From NCBI RefSeq assembly GCF_963924675.1, contig NC_089235.1:56941520-57005519 (forward strand): a DNA stretch of 64,000 nucleotides. The letters run 5' to 3'. This document shows, piece by piece, positions 11,603 to 22,535 of the stretch (positions are counted from its first letter, which is position 1; each line of letters opens with the position of its first letter). The position numbers and the translations under genes are program-made. Origin of the DNA: Phocoena phocoena (Eukaryota; Chordata; Mammalia; Artiodactyla; Phocoenidae). A model generated the notes under the pieces. It was not told where the DNA came from. It worked only from the letters and a program-made list of their open reading frames with translations, and ran no database searches.

Positions 11603-12037
11603 GTGGGATTTACCACAGGGATGCAAGTTTTCTTCAATATATGCAAATCAATCAATGTGATACACCATATTAATAAATTGAAGAATAAAAACCATATGAT
11701 CATCTCAATAGATGCAGAAAAAGCTTTTGACAATATTCAACACCAATTTATCATAAAAACTCTCCAGAAAGTGGGGATAGAAGGAACCTACCTCAACATA
11801 GTAAAGAACATATACGACAAACCCACAGCAAACATTATTCTCAATGGTTAAAAAGTGGAAGCATTTCTTCTAAGATCAGGAAGAAGACAAGGATGTCTAC
11901 TCCCGCCAACATTACTCAACATAGTATTGGAAGTCCTAGTCACAACAATCAGAGAAGAAAAAGGAATCCAAATTGGAAAAGAAGTAAATCTGTCTCTGTC
12001 TGCAGATGACATGATAGTGTATATAGAAAATCCTTAA
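11603..12037 (+). pseudogene. L1 ORF2 reverse transcriptase palm, broken
   Basis: Two open pieces (11603-11851 and 11855-12037) are separated by a stop at 11849-11851. The first contains '[15 protein letters not shown]', the first catalytic Asp motif. The second contains '[18 protein letters not shown]' and the catalytic Asp pair as 'SADDMIVY' (11999 onward). The family normally has F-A-D-D, so the aromatic residue before the Asp pair is Ser here. A TAA at 12035-12037 follows. The copy is inactive. Confidence 0.92.
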
Positions 12038-13550
12038 GATGTCACCAGAAAACTACTGGAGCTATTCAATGAATTTTGTAAAGTTGCAGGATAAAAAATG
12101 TACAGAAATCTCTTGCATTCCTATACACTAATGATGAAAATTCTGAAAGAGAGATTAAGGAAACACTCCCCTTTACTACTGAAACAAGAAGAATAAAATA
12201 CCTAGGGATAAACCTACCTAGAGAGACAAAAGACTGGTATGCAGAAAACTATAAGACACTGATGAAAAAAATTCAAGATGATACCAACAGATGGAGAGTT
12301 ATACCATGTTCTTGGATTGGAAGAATCAACATTGTGAAAATGACTATACTACCCAAATCAATCTACAGATTCAATGCAACCCCTATCAAATTACCAATGG
12401 CCATTTTTATGGAACCAGAACAAAAAAATCTTAAAATTTGTATGGAGACACAAAAGACCCCCAATAGCCAAAGCATCTTTGAGGGAAAAAAATGGAACTG
12501 GAGGAATCAGACTCCCTGACTTCAGACTATACTACAAAGCTACAGTAATGAAGACAATATGGTCCTGGCACAAAAACAGAAATATAGATCAATGGAACAG
12601 GATAGAAAGCCCAGAGATAAACCCATGCACCTATGGTCAACTAATCTATGACAAAGGAGGCAAGGATATACAATGGAGAAAAGGAAGTCTCTTCAATAAG
12701 TCGTGCTGGGAAAACTGGACAACTACATGTAAAGAATGAGATTAGAATACTCCCTAACACCACACACACAAAAAAACTCAAATTGGATTAGAGACCTAAA
12801 TGTAAGACTGGACACTATAAACTTTTAGAGGAAAACATAGGAAGCACACCCTTTGACATAAATCACAGCAAGATCTTTTTTGATCCACCTCCTAGAGCAA
12901 TGGAAATAAGAACAAAAATAAACAAATGGGACCTAATGAAACTTAAAAGCTTTTGCAAAGCAAAGGAAACTGCAAACAAGATGAAAAGACAACCCTCAGA
13001 ATGGGTGAAAATATTGGCAAATGCATCAATGGACAAAGGATTAATCTCCAAAATATATAAACAGCTCATGCAGCTCAGTATTTAAAAAGCAAACAATGCA
13101 ATCCAAAAATGGGCAGAGGACCTAAATAGACATTTCTCAAAGAAGACATACAGATGGCCACGAAGCACATGAAAAGCTGCTCAACATCGCTAATTATTAG
13201 AGAAATGCAAATCAAAACTACAATGAGGTATCACCTCACACCAGTTAGAATGGGCATCATCAGAAAATCTACAAACAACAAATGCTGGAGAGGGTGTGGA
13301 GAAAAGGGAACCGTCTTGCACTGTTGGTTGGAATGTAAACTGATACAGGCATTATGGAGAACTGTATGGAGGTTCCCTAAAAAACTAAAAATAGAACTAC
13401 TATATGACCTAGCAATTCCATTACTGGGCATATACCCTGAGAAAACCATAATTCAAAAAGAGTCATATACCACAGTGATCATTACAGCTCTGTTTACAAT
13501 AGCCAGTCATGGAAGCAACCTAAATGCCCATCAACAGACGAATGGATAAA
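12038..13550 (+). pseudogene. L1 ORF2 thumb and Cys-rich C-terminal domain, broken
   Basis: Discontinuous open pieces at 12262-12739, 12900-13085 and 13154-13549 carry L1 ORF2 C-terminal sequence. The last holds the family zinc-knuckle-like motif C-x3-C-x7-H-x4-C as '[18 protein letters not shown]' (about 13280-13335), followed by '[13 protein letters not shown]'. ORF2 relics end near 13550, followed by the 3'UTR with 'tggaatattactcagcca' at about 13573. Confidence 0.9.
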
Positions 13551-13937
13551 GAAGATGTGGTACATATATACAATGGAATATTACTCAGCCATGAAAAGGA
13601 ACGAAATTGGGTCATTTGTAGAGACGTGGATGTATCTAGAGGCTGTCATACAGAGTGAAGTAAGTCAGAAGGAGAAAAACAAATATTGTATATGAATGCA
13701 TATATGTGGAACCTAGAAAAATGATATCGATGAACCAGTTTGCAGGGCAGAAATAGAGACACAGATGTAGAGAACAAACGTATGGACATCAAGCTGGGAG
13801 AGTGGTGGAGGGTGGTGGTGGTGTGATGAATTGGGAGATTGAGATTGACATATATACACTAATAGGTATAAAATGGATAACTAATAAGAACCTGCTGTAT
13901 AAAAAAATAAAATAAAATTCACAAATTCAAAAAAAAA

Positions 13938-13982
13938 GATTAGCATTGGTATGTTTAAAAATCTTGCATTAGAAGCAATATA
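13938..13982 (+). other. Possible L1 3'-transduced segment
   Basis: About 44 nt of sequence lies between the L1 (A)9 tail and a second A-run that begins the right-hand 15-bp TSD. If the TSD is genuine, these bases were carried with the L1 transcript from its source locus through bypass of the L1 polyadenylation site. There is no AATAAA at the expected spacing; an 'aatata' lies directly against the second A-run. An alternative is that this is old flank and the TSD match is partly fortuitous. Confidence 0.45.
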
Positions 13983-13997
13983 AAAAAATCAACTTTA
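13983..13997. repeat. Putative L1 target-site duplication, right copy
   Basis: Exact 15-nt match to 8406-8420, separated from the L1 tail by about 45 nt. Six of the fifteen bases are A, which lowers its information content. Confidence 0.7.
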
Positions 13998-13998
13998 C

Positions 13999-14011
13999 AA
14001 ACACATTCTGG
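13999..14011. repeat. SINE target-site duplication, left
   Basis: 'aaacacattctgg' is identical to 14223-14235 on the other side of the CHR-2 SINE. Confidence 0.9.
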
Positions 14012-14222
14012 CCTTCCCTGGTGACACAGTGGTTGAGAGTCCGCCTGTCGATGCAGGGTACATGGGTTCGTGCCCCGGTCCAGGAGGATCCCACATGCCA
14101 CGGAGCGGCTGGGCCCGTTAGACACGGCCGTTAGCCTGCACGTCTGGAGCCTGTGCTCCGCAACAGGAGAGGCCACAACAGTGAGAGGCCCGCGTACCGC
14201 AAAACAAACAAACAAACAAACA
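14012..14222 (+). mobile_element. CHR-2 SINE with perfect 13-bp TSD
   Basis: Short-form CHR SINE in plus orientation, beginning 'ccttccctggtgacacagtg' with the B-box-like 'gggttcgtgcc'. The 3' tail is an (AAAC)n-type run (about 14201-14222). It inserted immediately 3' of the L1 right TSD, therefore after or independently of the L1. Identical 13-bp flanks are evidence of a relatively recent insertion. Confidence 0.96.
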
Positions 14223-14235
14223 AAACACATTCTGG
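14223..14235. repeat. SINE target-site duplication, right
   Basis: Exact copy of 13999-14011. Confidence 0.9.
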
Positions 14236-14749
14236 AGTTATTATTAGAAAACATAATATATCTTTTAGAGAGATTGATGATTTCCATCATTTACATATAT
14301 TTGGAGCCAGATACCTTATTTTTCTTATGATTTGTGTGAGAAATCTCAACCTTACAGATCTTACAAGTTCAAAGCACCTTATGTTAGCGTTTGAAGTCTC
14401 CCCTGAGCAAATAATGGCAACCTAACAGAAAGATGAACCTGCACATCAGTGCAATATATCTTAACATACCACATTTTTAAACCTACCGATATTCTCCCTG
14501 GAAAGTACCTGAGAGTATGCATGGAATTATGTTCCATGGAAACATATTAGGAAAGCTAGAAGTTTCTATCAGTGGAATATGATTCTCTGAACATCAATAA
14601 CTAGACATAAGTTTGAAATCCTGCATATAGACACTGACTTTGGGATATAGACTTCTTAGAAGATGCACCTTGTGTTTCAAGCTATTAGATATGCTAAGAT
14701 TGGACTATATTATTTTGCCTAAGTGCTTCCTATTATATCAAAAAGCATT
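14236..14749. other. Unassigned sequence
   Basis: No gene or nameable repeat between two CHR-2 SINEs. Confidence 0.5.
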
Positions 14750-14974
14750 CTTTTTTTTTTTTTTTTTTTTTTTTTAACGTTACGCGGGCCTCTCACTATT
14801 GTGGCCTCTCCCGTTGCGGAGCACAGGCTCCGGACACGCAGGCTCAGCTGCCATGGCTCATGGGCCTAGCCTAGCCGCTCCACGGCATGTGGGATCCTCC
14901 CGGACTGGGACACGAACTCGTGTCCCCTGCATCCGCAGGCAGACTCTCAACCACTGCGCCACCAGGGAAGCCCC
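14750..14974 (-). mobile_element. CHR-2 SINE
   Basis: Minus-orientation short CHR SINE: a T-run of about 26 (the A-tail complement), then 'gttacgcgggcctctcacta', the core, and the terminal 'accagggaagcccc'. There is a small internal duplication, 'gcctagcctag', at about 14865-14875. The flanking TSD is not clear. Confidence 0.95.
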
Positions 14975-15123
14975 AGGTGTATTTTTAATTGAAGTTACAG
15001 TTCTCTCTAAGAACTGAGTGGAAAATGTTGTTTAGAACCATATTCAGCTATCATGGTATTTTCTAGGTAAAATGAATCATTTAAATAAGTTTCTCCCACT
15101 GGTCATTGTTCAGTTTCAGTTTT

Positions 15124-15197
15124 ACATTTCAAAATAAAGAAAAACATTTCAAAAGAAAGAAAAATAAAGAAAACATTTCAAAATAAAGAAAAAACAA
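15124..15197. repeat. Imperfect tandem repeat, unit like 'catttcaaaataaagaaaa'
   Basis: Three units beginning 'catttcaaaa(t/g)aaag' lie head to tail, the middle one with an internal expansion. This local A-rich slippage tract sits next to an old L1 3' end. Confidence 0.8.
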
Positions 15198-15214
15198 TGA
15201 AATGTTTTTTTAAA

Positions 15215-15400
15215 AAATTTTTAAAAAAATTTTGACATATTTAACATGTTACATTTTGTAAATTGGTATATAACATGCTACTTTGATACACTTGTATATT
15301 GTAACATGGTTGCCATTGAAGCAACATTTATCATATTTGACTGTAGTATAATGTTACTCTATATATTTATTATTCTATAGTTTATTTACTACTTGTTACA
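15215..15400 (-). mobile_element. Old L1 3' end (L1M-type) fragment
   Basis: On the plus strand the order of 'acatgttacattttgtaaat', 'tttgatacacttgtatattg', 'taacatggttgccattgaag' and 'atcatatttgactgtagtat' follows the antisense of L1M 3' ends. It is a diverged, non-coding 3'UTR piece. Confidence 0.55.
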
Positions 15401-15404
15401 AACA

Positions 15405-15497
15405 AAAGAAAGCTTCATGAATTTGCATGTCATCCTTGTTCAGGGACCATGCTAATCTGTATTCTAATTTTAGCATATGTGCTGTGCAAGTGAGCAC
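15405..15497 (-). pseudogene. RNU6 pseudogene: U6 spliceosomal snRNA pseudogene
   Basis: Read on the minus strand from 15497 this follows vertebrate U6: a start like GTGCTC-A-CTTG, then 'acatatgctaaaattagaat', 'cagattagcatggtccctg', and 'aaggatgacatgcaaattca' to a GAAGC-type 3' end. Compared with functional U6 it has a deletion of about 8 nt between the ACATA.. and AGAT.. blocks (near 15461-15465), substitutions in the 5' stem and no oligo-T terminator at 15405. No TATA box or PSE at the right spacing precedes it on the minus strand. It is therefore a retroposed or decayed copy, not a working U6 gene. Confidence 0.93.
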
Positions 15498-16129
15498 TTG
15501 ATATACTGTCTTGAGTTACTGCAGATAAGGTAAACTTACATTATTACAAACATCTGCTCTATGAGCAGCTAAAGTATTAGAAATCAAGGTAGTGGACTGT
15601 GATAACTGGTACAAAAATATAATTTAATAAGTGTTCTTTAATTCAGAAACATATTCAGATAAGAGAAAGCCATAAGAATTTCAGTAGAATGCACGGAGGA
15701 TATTATTGAAAGAAAACTAGTAATGATGTGGTTTTTGCACTATATTAGTTTTGTAAATACTCACTCTGCCTACTACTTACATGGGTTAAGTAATATTTGC
15801 TACTCTTTGATGCTGGACTTGGTCATATAACTTGCTTTGAATAATTGGATGTTGGCAGATGTGACAAAAGCTGAGAGTTGCTCTCACGTCCCTTTCACAA
15901 CCATGAGAAAATCATGTCCATGTTGACTACTGAGCCCAGGAGAAAGATATAAACTTTGGGGGCAGAAATCATTATTCCTATCTTTTCCTAGCCTAAATCT
16001 ATTCTGAATAAATGGCAGTGGTTTTAACACAATGAACTTTAAGAATTTTGCTGCCTTTATATGGCAATAACTAACTGATTGCACTGAATTCAAGACACAC
16101 TGAAACATTCATCTTTTTTACAATGTCTT
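15498..16129. other. Unassigned sequence
   Basis: No gene or nameable repeat. The short minus-strand frame at 15884-16108 has no recognisable domain. Confidence 0.5.
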
Positions 16130-16460
16130 GACACATTAGATTTCCTTAGCCTAGCATCCTCATACCCTTTTTCAAGCTTATCTTTCACGGTCCTCTTCAA
16201 ATGACACATTTCTCTGAAAGCATCAATTATTTATCAACTTATATCTGTTTCCCCGAACACAGTTTTTGTGCTGTTTTACAACACTAATAAATCATACCTT
16301 GTGTTATATCTGTGTATTTTTCATATATCTACTTCTGGATTCTACCTCTGAAGAGTGGTTTGTATCACATTTATGTCACTATTATTAGTTTTTAGAATCT
16401 GGATATTGGTTATTAATATTTCATAAATATGTCTGCAATGAATAAATATATATTAAGCAA
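16130..16460 (+). mobile_element. L2-like 3' end
   Basis: Pyrimidine-rich block 'tcctcatacccttttt', then 'cctcttcaaatgacacattt', then a terminal '..gcaatgaataaatatat' follow the order of the L2 3' end. It is diverged and non-coding. Confidence 0.5.
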
Positions 16461-17058
16461 TGTATTGGGGAGTCCTAATCAAAGATAGAAGCTTATTATT
16501 GCTCTATTAGAGGGGTAAGATGGGGAAATATGTCAATTATTATACGAGCAAATATAAGCATAAATTAAACACATTACAGAGCAGTCTTGGACTGTTTGAC
16601 TTACAGAGCTGAGAGCTCCTTAGCTGGTTTTGACTTGCCATCAACATCAAGTTCCTTTACTGTGATTAGAAAACCTCTGCTCTAAACCGCTGATATTGAG
16701 GAGATGTTTTCCTAAATTTCTTTAAAATTAGTAGAAAAGCATTTGCTTGATGTACAGATGTTTTTACACTGGTGAATAAAGCAATATGTTTGAGCTACAT
16801 TATTAAAATACCTTTAAGTATTTCTCCTGCTACAACCTAGAAATCACAGGGAGTCTTGGTACATTCTAAATGTATCTAAATGGAGAATGGCATTTAGAAT
16901 CCAACATCTGGGCTCTAGGTGTGCTCTGTACCACGTGGGTGCTATTGCTTCTAGGTCTTCTCAGTGTATAGTGTTAGGGAATATAAGTACGTTTAATAAC
17001 CCACATACATAAACATGTCTATATCTAATTATTTGTGTGTGGATATAAATATATATCC
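16461..17058. other. Unassigned sequence
   Basis: No gene or nameable repeat seen. Confidence 0.5.
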
Positions 17059-17061
17059 CCA

Positions 17062-17287
17062 CAGTTGATCTTTCAGCACATGGGTTGGGGGGGCTAACCC
17101 TCAACGCAGTCAAAAATCCACGTATAGCTTACAGTTGGCTCTCTGCACTCAGCTCCTCTGTATCAGCAATTCCACATCCGTGTATTCAACCAATGATAGA
17201 TCATGTAGTACCATAATATTTACTGAAAGAAATCTGCATTTAAGTGGACCCATGCATTTCAAACTCATGTTGTTCAAGGGTCAACTG
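17062..17287. mobile_element. Tigger-derived MITE with 'cagttga..tcaactg' ends
   Basis: TcMar-Tigger-type non-autonomous element. The left end reads 'cagttgatctttcagcacat', near the complement of the right end 'atgttgttcaagggtcaactg'. Internal landmarks are 'aaaatccacgtatagctta', 'cacatccgtgtattcaacca' and 'aagtggacccatgcatttca'. Its right half is nearly the same as the element at 45387-45602, so the two are one subfamily. It is non-coding. Confidence 0.85.
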
Positions 17288-17317
17288 TATACACACAATG
17301 CATTTTATGAGTCATAA

Positions 17318-17345
17318 GTTCATATATATAAAATATATATACATA

Positions 17346-17376
<31 letters not shown>

Positions 17377-17395
17377 GTGTGTATGTATATATAAC
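17318..17395. repeat. (TA)n / (TG)n microsatellite
   Basis: Alternating purine-pyrimidine tract of 'atatatat', 'atatgtgtatat' and 'tgtgtgtatg' units, beginning about 30 bp after the Tigger MITE. Confidence 0.9.
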
Positions 17396-19082
17396 TTTGT
17401 ACTAGTTAAGTCGAATCCAAATCCAACATCACAGAGTTAAATGTAGCCTGCCTCCTTCCTTTATTTGTGAATTATTTCTCCAACAGTGAGAAACCTGGTT
17501 CTTATTTGCTATGATATACTTGTTTGATTAACCTACAGTGTACTTACAAAGCAATTTAAGAATTCCTACCCATATTTCCATGCTTCTGCTTGAAACATAT
17601 TTATTCAGTATTCAGTCAAGGTACTGTTTCCTGAAGTTACTTAAAATTGCTTTTTCTGTTGTACTGAACAGCATGGTAACAGTTAGGTTTATTGTTGGTA
17701 TTTTATTTTTAGTTTTCCCACATCCAGGTTGATTTTAATTGTTCATTTATTTTTGGGGTATGTTAATGGCATGTGAAATATGGCTATGGTTCGAATACAA
17801 AAGATAATGAGAAATGTCACTTCCTCCTAATCTTGGCTATTATATTACCAATACCTGCTTTTTTCCATTCCATTCCTATCCACCTCTGATAGGAAACTAA
17901 ACCCTTTAGTTTCTGGTTTATCCTTCCATCAATGCCAGAAAATACATTCACAAAAAAAGATGCAGGCTTGTTGAAAACACAGGTGCCAAATTGAAGTAGC
18001 TATGACCAGTTTGAGCAAAAAAAAAAATATGATAGAATTTGATTCTTACCCATAAAGCCAAAATAACAGTGGATCCGTAAATATAAAAATACAACTCTTA
18101 AAATAGATATTAACCAAAAAAGAAAGACAATAGCTTTAGAGTGAAACAAATAGGGATGACATCACCAGTAATAACACATAACAGCAATATGAACCTTGTG
18201 AAGTGATGCTTTAAGAACTCAACATCAGCCCTGTGATACTCTTGACAAAAATACATAGTAATGAGGAAGTCTCACACTCAACCACACTGACTGACATTCG
18301 ATACAATAATTTATCAATATTCTTTGAAAGTGTCAAGGTCATGAAAGACAAAGTCTGAACAGTCTAAAAGAAACTAAAAAGAGAAATAATAACTAAATGC
18401 AATGTGGGATCCTGGATTTGATATTGGAGCAAAAGGAGAATGTTAGTGCAAAAACTGGTGAAATTTGAATAAAGCTTTTAGTTTAGTTCATAGTATTGTA
18501 CCAGTGTTCATTTTCTGGTTCTGACATTAACACTGTAGCTATGTCAAATGGAAGTATTAGAGAAAGGAGAAGGAAGGATATATGAAAACTCTGTAGAATT
18601 TTTAAACTATTCTCCAAGTCTAAAATTAGTTCCAAAAACTCTTTAAAAAGATCTCTACTTTTCTTTAGATTCAAATATTTTATTAATAACTATCAAAACT
18701 GTGGCGAGCTTTAAATAGCTTTCATGCCAAATTTGGAGTGAATCCAGCTCTCTTGATTCCAAGTTCAATAATCTTTCCATTACTCTTTATTCTTCCAAAT
18801 GTTCTTGGGATATTTTACTCAAAGTACAATTGATTTGGTAAGGCATTAAACTTGAAGTCTATTGTTAGGCATTATAAAATGTGAAGCTCATTCTTAAAAA
18901 AGCTCATAGATCCCTGTTCTGGACTCCCCTTAAAATAATCCATAAACTCCTCCACTTAATTTTGTGGCTACTCAATTAGTTGCTCTCTTCAAAAGAGTGA
19001 GATATCCAAGATATATTTTTAATAAGGCAGTAGACTGCTTTTTAATATATATCTTAGAATTGGAGAGCAGTGAAAAATCATT
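17396..19082. other. Unassigned sequence
   Basis: No gene or confidently nameable repeat. The 60-64 codon frames at 17135-17732 and 18483-18674 have no domain. Confidence 0.5.
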
Positions 19083-19090
19083 TAGAATAT

Positions 19091-19304
19091 ATTTTTTTTT
19101 TTTTTTTTTTTTGCGGTACGCGGGCCTCTCACTGCTGTGGCCTCTCCCGTTGCGGAGCACAGGCTCCGGACACGCAGGCTCAACGGCCATGGCTCACGGG
19201 CCCAGCCGCTCCGCGGCACGTGGGATCTTCCCAGACCGGGGCACGAACCCGCGTCCCCTGCATCGGCAGGCGGACTCTCAACCACTGCGCCACCAGGGAA
19301 GCCC
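19091..19304 (-). mobile_element. CHR-2 SINE, well preserved
   Basis: Minus-orientation CHR-2: T-run of about 20, then 'gcggtacgcgggcctctcac', the full core with many CpGs, reverse-complement B box 'gcacgaacccgcgtcccc' and terminal 'accagggaagccc'. Flanks share 'tagaatat' (19083-19090 and 19305-19312). Its closeness to the family core suggests a young insertion. Confidence 0.96.
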
Positions 19305-19312
19305 TAGAATAT

Positions 19313-21689
19313 TTTTATATTCCTTTCCTATCCTAAGCTTGTCCTTAAAATTGGTAGTGTCAAATTACCTCTGTGGTTTTATAATACCCTTTCTGCTTCT
19401 TTGGGTGACATTAAAAAAATCTTTAACAAGGTAATATTTATTTTTAAAAACACTATCAATAGAGAACAAATACTTATTAATGCATACAGTAAATATATTT
19501 TTCCCTGACCTCCAAAATCAGCATTTTCATTCTTTAAGCCATAGTTGAAATCATACTACCAGTTGCTAAATTATCAAATAATACTATCAGGAATTATCGG
19601 ATATTTTCATTTTGTGTTTTGATTTGGCTGCATTTTCCAGTGCTACATTTTTATGAGATTTTGGTAGATTGTTATTTAAATGACACCAGTGCCTGTTAAA
19701 ACATGCAGAAAATTAAGCTCATGGAGTCACATGCTGAATTTTATAGATGGTTCTATAGTGATACTGTTATTAGTATTGGTCTATTAAAGTTTATAGCAGC
19801 TTATGAAAATAATATTATATAAATGTGGTATATAGAAATTAATCATTGGTTAAAATCATCATTTGGGGATTTATCAGTAAAATAAAGATTTTATTAAGTT
19901 AAAATTCTAGATTTGGAATTACCAGGCTAAATTTTCCAAATTTATAGCATTTCCTTGAATCTTCAGTATAGCATCTGTAATGTCATTCTTTAAGTAATTG
20001 ATTTTGCATGAGCTTCATTCCCATTTTGATTAGCTAATTGAGATTATAATTGGCATTTTAACGTAAAACTTAAAGTGAAGTTACTTCTAAGAAAGATCCT
20101 GGGTGGAAACACACAGAGACAAATCTATTTAAATAGCACATTATTTTGAGAATCCCACAGAATTGAACTCAATAGGAGCCGTTGATAATGCCAACCCTGG
20201 GGACATCCTTATTAGTCTGCCCACCAAGTGGACTGTGTGTGTGTTATGAACTCTGTGGGTTAGCAATAGCCACTAATTTAAAGCTGGTAGAAGAGTCACT
20301 CCAGATACTTAAAATGCAGTCACCTACCCTTTTCTGGCATTTCACATAAAACTAAGTCAGTGTAAAGTTGGTGAAGTAGACTTGAGACACTCCAAGGTGA
20401 TACATGAAGTTGTCTTGTGGTTTTGTAATGCCAAGTTTAAGTTGAATATGAATGTTTAGACTTTCAAGGATTTCCTCTTTTCGGCATGGTGGGAATGAGG
20501 GACATAACATATCATCAAATGTTCACTGAGTGTTTAATTCTTGGTCTCCAGATATAAGAAAGTAAAGAAGGATATTCTGTCTAAACTAAAATGTGCTTCA
20601 ATAGGATAGTTTCCAAATGACTGATGTATGTGATGATGATGATGATAGGGTGATGAAGACGATGATAATAAACTATTTTAAATTTAAATACAAGAAGAAA
20701 TAAAATAACAGAAGGGGCATATTTAGGTAGAGTGTGGTTGTCAGAGCTCAGAAAACGACCACTGAAAACTTGTGCCTTCATTCATGTCCTCAAATTTGTC
20801 TTCATTCTCTCTTTCTCTGGGTTAGGGAGTGTTTTATTGAAACCACTTCCATTAACTTCAAATGTAGACTAAAGAGAGATGTAACCCAAGTTAAGCTTCC
20901 TTTCAATCTTTTCCTATATGTACTATTGATAGCAGAATTTCTAAAGTAGTCACGTGGAATTTGGAGTTTAAAGTGTTTCGGGGACCAATCCCAAGTTTGC
21001 TCATTATTTTTACTCTCTTAGTCATTACACTGTGAATCTTGGCAACCGTAAGTAAACCTAAGTTTTTCAAGTTACTGTATTACTTGGAAACCTATACGTT
21101 AAATTTCCCCATCTTCCACCAGGGAAAGTTACTATAATATATTACATCTCATAAGATATAAATCTCATAGGATTTTCTAGTACAATTTACATAAAACCCA
21201 CATGCTTCTGGATCAAAAACAGTTAACAAAAATCTAACAACAGTGCCATTAGAAGAGGCATAAGGCAGAAGCTCATTCACAGATTCATTTACAAGATGAA
21301 AACACTGCTAGAATCACATAAACTTTTTGTTCTATATTGTATAGTTGTAGAAATAAGATTAGTTACTGGTGAATTATGACATGTCGCTTTACCATCCCCC
21401 AAACAGGATAAGCATATTTTGAAGTATTGAAGTTCAATTGAACTTTAATACTTTGGTGTTGATTTTACCTCCAAGTCTATGGTAGTCTTCATTCTTAAGC
21501 CATAGTATTTTTAAAAGTATGAAAAAAAATAGCATCATCAAAAACTGGTTTTGCTTTAGCTTGGTATTATTAGAAATATAATTCAGTTTGTGTAGATTCT
21601 TGTGTTCTTCCTATAGTGACTCTGGTCACTAACAATATTTAACCTATAAATTTTAAAGTATCACATTTTTATGGGCAGTTCTGCTGATG
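19313..21689. other. Unassigned sequence with a palindrome and a trinucleotide tract
   Basis: No gene or nameable repeat. It includes a (GAT/ATG)n-like tract at about 20630-20668 and the palindrome at 21422-21453 listed separately. Confidence 0.5.
21422..21453. repeat. 32-bp palindrome
   Basis: Left arm 'aagtattgaagttcaa' and right arm 'ttgaactttaatactt' are reverse complements with one mismatch and no spacer. No recognised transposon end or regulatory motif coincides with it. Confidence 0.9.
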
Positions 21690-22535
21690 TTTTTTCTTTT
21701 TAATTTTTATATAATTTTTAAAGTTTACTTTTCATTTGCAGTTATTACAAAATATTGGTTATATTCCCCATGTTGTACAATATATCCTTGTGCCTATCTT
21801 ACACCCAATAGTTTGTGCTCGCATTCCCCCTCCCCCCATCCTCATTGGTAGCCACTAGTTTGCTCTCTACATCTGTGAGTCTGCTTCTTTATTGTTATAT
21901 TTAGTTTGTTGTATTTTTTAGATTCCACATATAAGTGACATACAGTGTTTGTCTTTCTCTGTCTGACTTATTTCACTTAGCATAACTCCCTCCAAGTCCA
22001 TCCATGTTGCTGCAAATGGCAAAATTTCAATCTTTTTTATGGCTGAGTAGTATTCCATTGTGTGTGTGTGTGGGTGTGTGTATATACATCTTCTTTATCC
22101 ATTCATCTATTGACGAGCACTTAGGTTGCTTTCATATCTTGGCAATTGCAAATAATGCTGCTATGAACATTGGGGTACATGTCTCTTTTCAAATTAGTGT
22201 GTTTGTTTTTTTCAGATGTATACCCTGTGAGTGGAATTGCTGGGTCATATAGTCATTCTATTTTTAGTGTTTTGAGAAACCTCCATACTGTTTTCCACAG
22301 TGGCTACACCAGTTTACATTCCCACCAACACTGTACAAGGGTTCCCTTTTCTCCACATCCTCACCAACATGTGTTATTTGTGTTCTTTTTGATGATGACC
22401 ATTCTGACAGGTATGAGGTGATAGCTCATTATGGTTTTGATTTGCGTTTCCCTAATGATTAATGGTGCTGAGCATCTTCTCACGAGCCTGTTGGCCTCTG
22501 CGTTTCCTCTTTGGAAAGATAACTATTCAGTTCTT
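21690..22535 (-). mobile_element. L1 3'UTR and ORF2 C-terminus, minus strand
   Basis: Antisense L1 landmarks in order on the plus strand are 'ccccatgttgtacaatatat', 'tggctgagtagtattccatt', 'tggaattgctgggtcatata', 'ttccacagtggctacaccag' and 'tggtgctgagcatcttctca'. This is the 3' part of a copy of intermediate age. Its sequence is interrupted at about 22541 by a CHR SINE and resumes for a few dozen bases at 22869. A (GT)n stretch lies at 22062-22084. Confidence 0.9.

Larger units (their letters stand above)
8421..13937 (+). mobile_element. Near-complete LINE-1 (artiodactyl/cetacean type), inactive
   Basis: A non-LTR retrotransposon copy of about 5.5 kb, of which about 430 bp is two later SINEs. 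The order is a short 5' leader with 'gcctcatccaccagagggca' (about 8437), ORF1 relic, intergenic gap, ORF2 relic (endonuclease, reverse transcriptase, Cys-rich C-terminus), a 3'UTR ending 'gaacctgctgtataaaa' and a (A)9 run at 13929-13937. Most of the long 5'UTR of a full element is absent, so it is mildly 5'-truncated. Both ORFs carry several frameshifts and stops, so it cannot mobilise itself. A 15-bp flanking repeat supports classical target-primed insertion. Confidence 0.95.

Noticed and set aside
8421..13937. Active L1
   Set aside because: Multiple frameshifts and stops in both ORFs, a changed endonuclease histidine, two SINE insertions in ORF2 and a missing 5'UTR.
14012..14222. tRNA gene suggested by A-box and B-box motifs
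   Set aside because: The boxes belong to the tRNA-derived head of the SINE. There is no cloverleaf, no anticodon arm and no terminator.
15124..15197. CRISPR-like spaced repeat
   Set aside because: Only three imperfect head-to-tail A-rich units with no spacers, in a mammalian genome; simple slippage.
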